Source: Gammaproteobacteria bacterium
Lineage (GTDB): Bacteria; Pseudomonadota; Gammaproteobacteria; JAABTG01
Length of the DNA: 64,000 nt
Direction of reading: 5' to 3'
NCBI GenBank assembly: GCA_034522055.1
Contig: JAXHLS010000002.1
Span: 3,243,549 to 3,307,548, forward strand
Shown here: one piece after another, positions 10,116 through 16,125 of the stretch
How positions within the stretch are numbered: position 1 is the stretch's first letter
Layout: every line of letters begins with the position of its first letter
Notes under the pieces: model-generated
Told to the model about the DNA's origin: nothing
Seen by the model: the letters and a program-made list of their open reading frames with translations, nothing else
Database searches by the model: none
Made by a program: the position numbers and the translations under genes

Positions 10116-10862
10116 ATGACAGACCGTTCTCCCCGCGACGACGTCGGTTTACCCGACCACAAGCCGCGGCCGCTGGTAGACCTGCTGCTGGGCATCGTCA
10201 TCCCCTCGGCCATTCTCATGAAGCTGAGTGGTGACGACCATCTCGGGGCCAGCGGCGCCCTGGTGGTGGCCCTGCTCTTTCCCATCGGCTGGTGGCTCTT
10301 CGAGCGGCTGCGCTATCGCAAGTTCAACATCATCGCGGTGCTCGGCCTGGTGAGCGTGTTGCTGACCGGCGGCATCGGCCTCATGGAGCTGGACCCCCAA
10401 TGGCTGGCCATCAAGGAGGCGGCGATCCCGGGCATACTCGGACTGGCGGTGCTCATCTCCACTTTCACCCCCTATCCCCTGCTGAAGGCCATGCTCTACA
10501 ACCCGACGGTGGTGGACACGGCCAAGATCCAGGAGCGCCTGGCCCAGCGCAATAACGAGGCCCTGTTCGAGAAGCGCCTGTTGTGGTCCAGCTATCTGCT
10601 GGCGGGCACGTTCTTCTTCTCTGCGGTGATGAACTACATCCTGGCCACATGGATAGTCACCAGCCCCGCCGGCAGCAGCGCCTTCAACGAGGAACTGGGC
10701 CGCATGACCCTGCTCAGCTATCCCGTCATCGCCCTGCCGTCCATGGCCATGATGATGGCCATCATGGTGCTCATCTGGCGTACCATCCGCCAGCTCACGG
10801 ACCTGACCCTGGAGGATCTCTTCGACCTCGACGAGGAAGACGACAAGGATAAAGGGGGCTGA
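10116..10862 (+). CDS. VC0807-like integral membrane protein
   Basis: 248 residues with about six hydrophobic helices (near 20-37, 46-64, 70-90, 102-118, 155-180 and 200-225) and an acidic C-terminal tail (DLDEEDDKDKGG). It resembles the VC0807 family of uncharacterised inner-membrane proteins; no reaction can be assigned. The ATG at 10116 gives the family-like N-terminus PLVDLLLGIVIPSAILMKL. Its 3' end is duplicated at 13446-13517, on the far side of island 1. It converges with the truncated sensor copy next to it. Confidence 0.6.
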   Translation: MTDRSPRDDVGLPDHKPRPLVDLLLGIVIPSAILMKLSGDDHLGASGALVVALLFPIGWWLFERLRYRKFNIIAVLGLVSVLLTGGIGLMELDPQWLAIKEAAIPGILGLAVLISTFTPYPLLKAMLYNPTVVDTAKIQERLAQRNNEALFEKRLLWSSYLLAGTFFFSAVMNYILATWIVTSPAGSSAFNEELGRMTLLSYPVIALPSMAMMMAIMVLIWRTIRQLTDLTLEDLFDLDEEDDKDKGG

Positions 10863-10881
10863 CGGCCGGCGCTGGCCGCCA

Positions 10882-11380
10882 TCAGCGCTCCAGCATGTTG
10901 AGGGCCTTCTCCATGCTGCGGCGCAGGCGGTTGAAGGCCCTGGCCAGGGTGGCGATCTCGTCGCCGCCGCTGTCATCCAGCTCGGTCTCGCCGAAATCCC
11001 CTTTGCTGAGTTTGTCGGCCTCCCGGGCCATGCGGGTGACGGGGGTGATGACCACCCGGCGCAGGGTGATGTTGAGGGCCACCATGAGCAAAAGGAAAAT
11101 CGCCGTCAGGGTGGCCATGAAGGCCAGGAAGGTACGTTGGGCGTCGGCGACGGGGACCGCCATGGCCACCGACACCACCTGGGCCCCCACCACCTCGTTC
11201 ATCTGCCAGCCGAAGCCGTTGTCGTCGCCGTAGCGTGCCACCATGCTGCGGGGCGCCCGGTCCGGGGTGCTGTGGCACACCAGGCAGCCCTCGTCGGTGA
11301 TCTTGATGGGGCGGGCCAGGTACAGGGAACGGCCGGTGGGGGTGTCCCGCTCGCCGATGATCTCCCGGCTGTCCGCGAAG
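10882..11380 (-). pseudogene. 3' fragment of DUF3365-HAMP sensor gene (duplicate, 5' end lost)
   Basis: Encodes residues about 126-290 of the intact sensor at 13642-14514, with about 97-98% nucleotide identity (roughly a dozen differences, mostly near the 3' end). It retains CLVCHSTPD, the second membrane helix and the HAMP domain, but lacks the N-terminal helix and sensory region. Homology stops exactly at 11380, where the first CRISPR-like repeat begins. It forms the left arm of the duplication flanking island 1. It is unlikely to make a functional receptor. Confidence 0.88.
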
Positions 11381-11530
11381 GGTCGATCCGCGCGTGTGCG
11401 GGGGAGCCACCAACGTCAAGATTTCCTCGACGTTCGCGGACGGTCGATCCCCGCGTGTGCGGGGGAGCCCAAACCCATGACCAGACCGTCTATTCGACGA
11501 CGGGTCGATCCCCGCGTGTGCGGGGGAGCC
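11381..11530. CRISPR. orphan CRISPR remnant: 3 repeats, 2 spacers (type I-E-like repeat)
   Basis: Three 28-base repeats at 11381-11408, 11442-11469 and 11503-11530, separated by two unrelated 33-base spacers (exact period 61). The repeat core is the palindrome CCCCGCGTGTGCGGGG, characteristic of I-E repeats, ending GGGAGCC. Repeat 1 has one substitution in the palindrome (C to G), as expected for a degenerate terminal repeat at the trailer end. No AT-rich leader and no cas gene is in the window. The array abuts the truncated sensor gene on one side and an hsdR fragment on the other, so it is a translocated or deleted remnant. Confidence 0.9.
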
Positions 11531-11661
11531 GCTTCCACGATGGCCAGCGGGTAGGCGCGCCAGTAGTACAGCAGGTAGTCAGCGCGCTTCTGCTTGCCAC
11601 GGCGCACGCGACCGCCGGTGACGATGATGCGGCCATTGGTGAAGGTGCGCTGCTCGCCGAT
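11531..11661 (-). pseudogene. N-terminal-domain fragment of a type I restriction endonuclease R subunit (hsdR-like)
   Basis: The minus strand reads IGEQRTFTNGRIIV, GKQKRADYLLYYW and YPLAIVEA. This is the start of the nuclease domain in HsdR proteins, where the motif is usually followed by EAK (the nuclease Glu-x-Lys). The reading is cut by the CRISPR repeat directly after the VEA, removing the catalytic Lys and the whole helicase motor. Upstream (11662-11775) the frame stays open, but I recognise no homology. Only a scrap of a restriction system survives. Confidence 0.65.
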
Positions 11662-11944
11662 CATGTGCGGCGCATTGCTTTGGCTGGGGTATTCGGTATG
11701 GACGGAACCGAAAATCTCGCCAGGCCAAAGAGTTACGTGGTTTTCTCCGGCTTTTGGCTCGGCAGTTTGGCGCAAGGCCGGCAGCTAGTCCGGCTTTGAG
11801 CCATAGCCAAGCTGGCTTGACAAAAGTGTCGCTTGGAATAGACTTTCGTGTTGAGTTCTCTGCCTATCGGCTTTGAACGTATCGAGGTCTCGGCCGCTGA
11901 ACCCGCGTAGCGAATCAGCGGCCTTTGTCTTTTCTGGGCTGCCA
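11662..11944. other. non-coding stretch inside island 1 with a strong hairpin
   Basis: No credible gene was seen. It contains a 9-base-pair perfect stem (GGCCGCTGA at 11892-11900, TCAGCGGCC at 11915-11923) followed on the plus strand by TTTGTCTTTT. That could terminate plus-strand transcription toward the small-protein gene, or act as a barrier between convergent units. Open frames here look accidental. Confidence 0.5.
11892..11933 (+). terminator. terminator-like hairpin with T-rich tail
   Basis: Nine-base-pair GC-rich stem with a 14-base loop and a T-rich downstream stretch on the plus strand. It lies just beyond the 3' end of the minus-strand small-protein gene, so its direction of action is uncertain. 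Confidence 0.45.
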
Positions 11945-12415
11945 TCACGGGCCACCTCCCAGCAGGCGGAGGCATGCTGTCCGTGACCATGTCGGCGACC
12001 TTCTGATCTTTCCGATGCTGTTGTCGGCCTGGTAACAGGTCACGAAGTTGGCTTTCAGCGTGCCGTCCTGCTTCAGCCCCATCGCCACCACGACCACGAA
12101 GTCCTCGTACACCACGGCCACGCGGCGTGTCGCATCGTACCGGCGTGCGTTCTTGTCCCAGCCCTCGAACAGCGCGGCCTGAGGGTGTTCCAAGGTGGCT
12201 TTAATCCAGTCGATCCGCTGTGCTCGAACAGGCGAGAAGGCATTCTTGCGGCCATCCCTTGCCATGCTCTCGTAAAAGACGTGCCCGAACTTGCTGGCGG
12301 AGAAGTAAACGCGGATGTCGTCAAAGGTCTGGATGTGGCCCCGGCAGTAGACTCGTGCGTAATGCGAACGGTATTCACCGACCGTGGCGTAATGAACGAG
12401 AGGCGGTAACGCCAT
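11945..12415 (-). CDS. uncharacterised 156-residue protein coupled to DUF3800 gene
   Basis: The start ATG overlaps the stop of the DUF3800 gene (TAATG), indicating translational coupling. The sequence contains QTFDDIRVYFSASKFGHVFYES, RAQRIDWIKATLEHP, RRYDATRRVAVVYEDFVVVV and ANFVTCYQADNSIGKIR. I recall similar His/Arg/Asp-containing small proteins in mobile regions. The pattern (a helix with an RIDWIK signature, then a strand-rich second half) is compatible with an RNase-fold toxin or nuclease, but this is inference and no family was firmly recognised. It lies inside island 1. It may be an effector or antitoxin partner of the DUF3800 protein. Confidence 0.6.
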   Translation of the reverse strand: MALPPLVHYATVGEYRSHYARVYCRGHIQTFDDIRVYFSASKFGHVFYESMARDGRKNAFSPVRAQRIDWIKATLEHPQAALFEGWDKNARRYDATRRVAVVYEDFVVVVAMGLKQDGTLKANFVTCYQADNSIGKIRRSPTWSRTACLRLLGGGP

Positions 12416-13113
12416 TACCAGCCTCCCTGCAGGCGTATCTTGAAGATGTTGAACTTCTCTTCGCCCTTGTGAGTCGGGGCGAGCGGTCGGCCCAGCGCTG
12501 ATTCGAGACGCTGAACCACGGCGGCCTTGGCGGTACCGTCCCGCAGGGTGTCGTTGATGCGACTGCTGGCCGCGCCCAGCAACAGATCGCACAGCTGGAT
12601 CAGTACCACCTCGTGAGACGGTAGCGACTGGATGCTCTCGATACTCGATGTGAGATTCGCGCGCGCCAGACACTTGGTCAGCACAGGCAGACGCTTTGGA
12701 TCGCGGTTGCTCTTGACGTCGCAGAAGATCCGGTAGGCGTTGAAATCCAGAATCCAGTGATGTAGCAGCTGGTAGTAGAACTTGTAGAAGCCCAGCTCGC
12801 CATCGTTGTCGTGCAGCGCCAGATTGAGCTGGTTTCGATCAACGGCAATACAGCGGAAACGCAGATTGTCGCCATAGGCGAAGAACAGATCGATCAGTTC
12901 GACGTAGAAGTCGCGACGGTTGGGCGACACCTTGCTCCACTTGATCTCGCCCCAGGCTTGGTGGCGCTCCCGCAGTGCCCCGACACGTGATTTGATTTCG
13001 TTACGCAATTCTTCGGGTAGCCAGAGACTGCCGATCATGAGGTGTCGCGCACGCGGATTCGCGGATGTCAGTACATCCGGATTGGCCTCGTCGCAATACA
13101 CCTCGAACTTCAT
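12415..13113 (-). CDS. DUF3800 domain-containing protein
   Basis: 232 residues. It begins FEVYCDEANPD, the acidic first strand typical of DUF3800, a family with an RNase H-like fold expectation. Further acidic and His positions follow (FCDVKSNRDPK, IQLCDLLLGA), consistent with a metal-dependent nuclease active site. The exact reaction is unknown. The start ATG 13113 has GAGAGG about 8 bases upstream and lies 16 bases after the end of a broken HTH gene. It overlaps the following small-protein start by one base. DUF3800 genes are common in mobile and defence-rich regions, in line with the CRISPR and hsdR remnants nearby. Confidence 0.8.
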   Translation of the reverse strand: MKFEVYCDEANPDVLTSANPRARHLMIGSLWLPEELRNEIKSRVGALRERHQAWGEIKWSKVSPNRRDFYVELIDLFFAYGDNLRFRCIAVDRNQLNLALHDNDGELGFYKFYYQLLHHWILDFNAYRIFCDVKSNRDPKRLPVLTKCLARANLTSSIESIQSLPSHEVVLIQLCDLLLGAASSRINDTLRDGTAKAAVVQRLESALGRPLAPTHKGEEKFNIFKIRLQGGW

Positions 13114-13129
13114 CGCTGTTCCTCTCAGG

Positions 13130-13341
13130 TCAATCCAGCACAATCAGAAACTCGGTGGCCAGTGTCTCCGGGCGCACGGCGCGGGTGTCCGGGCTGCGTG
13201 CAGTTTGACCAGACCGTGGCGCTCCAGGTGACGCAACGTGCGTGACAGGTTCCTTGCCGCGCGACCCGACCACTCGGCCAGCTCCAGCACAGTGCGCGGC
13301 TGGCGCTCGCGCATCAGGCGCAGCAACGCGCACCAGGTCAA
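13130..13341 (-). pseudogene. frameshifted winged-HTH regulator upstream of DUF3800
   Basis: From a possible TTG at 13341 the frame reads LLRLMRERQPRTVLELAEWSG and NLSRTLRHLERHGLVKLH, a clear MarR/ArsR-like winged helix. The conserved-looking C-terminus RAVRPETLATEFLIVLD is only readable in the neighbouring frame and ends 16 bases before the DUF3800 start. A single frameshift after about residue 50 therefore separates the two halves. The upstream ATG at about 13378 runs into a stop before the HTH. The regulator of this three-gene module is probably dead, or sequencing error explains the shift. Confidence 0.65.
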
Positions 13342-13445
13342 TCATTTGCTGGCGGAACTCCGGCGCTTAGGGGGCATGTGTCTTGGGCATAATGAACACA
13401 TCTCATCCAACGCCTTAGGGTGTCCACCGAAGCGGGTCAACTCCA
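13342..13445. other. right end of island 1, no gene seen
   Basis: Short AT-richer stretch upstream of the broken HTH gene. It likely holds the module's minus-strand promoter, but no convincing -35/-10 pair could be fixed. It ends where sequence homologous to the VC0807-like gene begins. Confidence 0.4.
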
Positions 13446-13517
13446 CGCCAGCTCACGGACCTCACTCTGGAGGACATCTTCGACCCCGAAGAGGGTGATA
13501 ACAAGGGGAAGGGCTGA
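13446..13517 (+). pseudogene. 3' fragment of the VC0807-like gene (duplicate)
   Basis: Encodes the last 23 codons of the gene at 10116-10862 (RQLTDLTLEDIFDPEEGDNKGKG against RQLTDLTLEDLFDLDEEDDKDKGG), with its stop at 13515-13517. The 5' part is absent. It is the right arm of the duplication around island 1. The 120 bases after it, before the intact sensor gene, have no counterpart in the left copy and no recognisable gene. Confidence 0.85.
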
Positions 13518-13641
13518 AGGGCACAGGGTCCTCCGTGGTCCCCGGGAATGGGTCGCCGCATCTGTCTCGCCCGGGTGTTACCCACTGGATGGATATGGGC
13601 CACGTGGGTCCGGGCCTGTGCCGGACGCCATGGCCGGCGGG

Positions 13642-14514
13642 TCAGCGCTCCAGCATGTCGAGGGCCTTCTCCATGCTGCGGCGCAGGCGGTTGAAGGACC
13701 GGGCCAGGGTGGCGATCTCGTCGCCGCCGCTGTCGTCCAGATCGGTGTCGCCGAAGTCCCCCTTACTGAGTTTGTCGGCCTCCCGGGCCATGCGGGTGAC
13801 GGGGGTGATGACCACCCGGCGCAGGGTGATGTTGAGGGCCACCATGAGCAAAAGGAAAATCGCCGTCAGGGTGGCCATGAAGGCCAGGAAGGTACGTTGG
13901 GCGTCGGCGACGGGGACCGCCATGGGCACCGACACCACCTGGGCCCCCACCACCTCGTTCATCTGCCAGCCGAAGCCGTTGTCGTCGCCGTAGCGTGCCA
14001 CCATGCTGCGGGGCGCCCGGTCCGGGGTGCTGTGGCACACCAGGCAGCCCTCGTCGGTGATCTTGATGGGGCGGGCCAGGTACAGGGAACGGCCGGTGGG
14101 GGTGTCCCGCTCGCCGATGATCTCCCGGCTGTCCGCGAAGTTGCGGAAGCGGTTGATGATGTCGGCCTCCCAGTCGGCCGCACGGTCCCGCGGATTGGTG
14201 GGGTTGAGGGTGGCCTCCTTGTACACATACTCGGGATGCAGGGTGCGCAGGTGCTGGAAGGCCTGGGTGGCGGAGTAGGCGGGCACGCTCTGGGGCAGGA
14301 ACTCGTGGGCCATCTGATCTGCCAGCAGGGGCCTGATCTCCCCCACGGTGTAGGTCCTGATGCCGCCGGCGGCGCTCATCATCAGACCCGCGCTCTCCAC
14401 CACGTGGCGCCGCGCGTTATCCTGCAGCACCTTGTAGGTCACGGCGCCGGTGGCCGCCAGCCCCAGCAGGAAGGCGGCCACGATGATCAGATTGAACTTT
14501 GCGGTCAGACTCAT
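13642..14514 (-). CDS. DUF3365 (Tll0287-like) haem-site sensor with HAMP domain
   Basis: 290 residues: N-terminal membrane helix (about 8-28), a periplasmic DUF3365-type sensory region with a CLVCH haem-attachment motif at 157-161, a second membrane helix (about 207-228) and a HAMP domain ending the protein. No histidine kinase, cyclase or methyl-accepting domain follows. The start overlaps the stop of the Ser/Thr kinase gene by 4 bases (ATGA), so the pair is translationally coupled, and the HAMP output may act on that kinase or a third partner. Haem-based redox or gas sensing is inference. A truncated duplicate lies at 10882-11380. Confidence 0.82.
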   Translation of the reverse strand: MSLTAKFNLIIVAAFLLGLAATGAVTYKVLQDNARRHVVESAGLMMSAAGGIRTYTVGEIRPLLADQMAHEFLPQSVPAYSATQAFQHLRTLHPEYVYKEATLNPTNPRDRAADWEADIINRFRNFADSREIIGERDTPTGRSLYLARPIKITDEGCLVCHSTPDRAPRSMVARYGDDNGFGWQMNEVVGAQVVSVPMAVPVADAQRTFLAFMATLTAIFLLLMVALNITLRRVVITPVTRMAREADKLSKGDFGDTDLDDSGGDEIATLARSFNRLRRSMEKALDMLER

Positions 14515-15959
14515 GGCTTTCTCATCCTCGCGAGGAAGGCCTCGGCGCTGGAGTGGTCGGGGAGTTCGTCCGCGAGCTCCCGCAACAGGGCATCACGGTT
14601 CGGCGCCGAACGGGCGTAACGCTTCACCAGCACTCCGGCGATGGGTCCGAGGTATTCCGCCAGTTCCTCGCGCAGCCGCGCCAGCAGCTCGGCATCGAAA
14701 CCCGGATTGGAGGGCGGGGCTGGCGCAGCAGGGGCCGGTGCCACGACCTCCCGGCCCGTGACCTCGTGCACCCGCGCGCGGAAGGCGGCGCGTCTGTCGG
14801 GGGCCGGAATAAAGCGGGCGAGGGCCTCCACCAGGGCCGGAAAGTCGCGGTGACCGGCGGCCACGCCCCGCACCAGTTCCAGGGAGCGGGGGCCGATGTA
14901 GCGCGCCAGCACGGCCTCCAGGTCCTGGAGCAGGGATTCCTCCCAGGGGGAGCCCGTGCCGGTGGTGGCGGGCGGGGTGCCGGCGGGCATGGTATCCATG
15001 TTCTCCATGCATACCTGCTGTTGCCTGCGCTTGCCGTCCGAGCCGCGGCGCAGGTCGTCGAGGTCGCCGCCCTCGAGGGCCGCGATGACGTCACCGGCGG
15101 TCTGGGGCCGATCGGCGGGGTAGGGGCTCAGCATCCAGTCCAGGACGTTCAGGAAGGCCTCGCCGCAGGTCCCGGCCGCCGCGATCTCCGCCAGCCCGTC
15201 GCTGAGGGGATCCTCCGTGCCGGCCATCAGTTCGGTGATGCGCTTGGTGCAGACCGGCGGCGGGCGCCCGTAGACGCAATGAAACACCGTGGCTCCAAGG
15301 GAGTAGAGGTCGGCGCTGGGCAGGGGCTGGTCGCCGTCGTGGAGCTGTTCGAAGGGTGCATAGGCCGGTGATCCCATCACCGTCATGGTATTGGCGGCCT
15401 GCCCGAGATGCTGGCGGGCGCAGCCGAAGTCCAGGAGGATGGGGAAACCGTCTTCCCGCAGGTAGATGTTGTGGGGCTTGATGTCCCGGTGCAGGTAGTG
15501 GTTCTCATGCACCGTGGCGAGGCCCTTCAGCAGGGGATGCAGGAGGGCCCGGGCCTCGGCCTCGGACATGGGATTACGGCCGATACGCTCATAGAGGGAC
15601 TCGCCCGCCAGGTAGTCCATGACGAAGTAGGCCGTGCCATTGGCCTCAAGGTAACGGATCACGCGGATGATGCTGGGCTCGTTGAAGCGGGCCAGCACCC
15701 GGGCCTCGTCCAGGAAACGCCGCAGACCCCAGGCATAGCTGTGCTCGCTGGACTGGGAGACGGGGGAGAGGGTGCGGCTGTCGGCCTCCCGGTAGGCCAG
15801 GCCGCTGGGCAGGTACTCCTTGATGGCCACCTCCCGTTCCAGGGTATGGTCGGTGGCCTTGTAGGTGATGCCGAAGCTGCCGGTGCCGAGGATATCGGTG
15901 ATCTCGAAGCCTTCGAGCAGGGTCCCGGCAGGCAACGCGTGGGCGTGGACTTCGTTCAT
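14511..15959 (-). CDS. Ser/Thr protein kinase with C-terminal helical repeats
   Basis: 482 residues from ATG 15959 (MNEVHAHALPAGTLLEGFEI); a longer frame exists upstream, but this start fits the kinase N-terminus. The glycine loop GTGSFG, invariant Lys in VAIKEYL, HRD in LHRDIKPHN and DFG in LLDFGCARQ are all present, so an active Hanks-type kinase is likely. After the kinase (from about residue 330) come a Pro/Ala linker and two similar helical segments (LEAVLARYIGPRSLELVRGVA and LREELAEYLGPIAGVLVKRYA), apparently an internal duplication. It is coupled to the haem-site sensor. No transmembrane helix is evident. Confidence 0.88.
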   Translation of the reverse strand: MNEVHAHALPAGTLLEGFEITDILGTGSFGITYKATDHTLEREVAIKEYLPSGLAYREADSRTLSPVSQSSEHSYAWGLRRFLDEARVLARFNEPSIIRVIRYLEANGTAYFVMDYLAGESLYERIGRNPMSEAEARALLHPLLKGLATVHENHYLHRDIKPHNIYLREDGFPILLDFGCARQHLGQAANTMTVMGSPAYAPFEQLHDGDQPLPSADLYSLGATVFHCVYGRPPPVCTKRITELMAGTEDPLSDGLAEIAAAGTCGEAFLNVLDWMLSPYPADRPQTAGDVIAALEGGDLDDLRRGSDGKRRQQQVCMENMDTMPAGTPPATTGTGSPWEESLLQDLEAVLARYIGPRSLELVRGVAAGHRDFPALVEALARFIPAPDRRAAFRARVHEVTGREVVAPAPAAPAPPSNPGFDAELLARLREELAEYLGPIAGVLVKRYARSAPNRDALLRELADELPDHSSAEAFLARMRKP

Positions 15960-16125
15960 GGTCGTTGTGGCGCCGGTGGCCGAATATCCGTAGAGGATAG
16001 CAAAGTGCCCGGCCGGAATGTCGGCAGGGGGTTCCCGGCAGGGGCGTTTCCGGTCTACGCTTTTGTTCTTCAACAAGAACAAGCCGCGGCGATGCGGACA
16101 GGGACGAGGGAGGAGGAATCACGCC

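Noticed and set aside
11416..11775. 119-codon minus-strand frame with PPHTRGST / SPAHAGID segments as a single protein
   Set aside because: Those segments are the classic accidental translation of CRISPR repeats; only the part beyond the repeats resembles a real (truncated) HsdR.
11892..11923. Possible tRNA fragment or attachment site in island 1
   Set aside because: The stem with GGTTCA-like bases lacks the other tRNA arms and a CCA end; a terminator-like hairpin explains it better.
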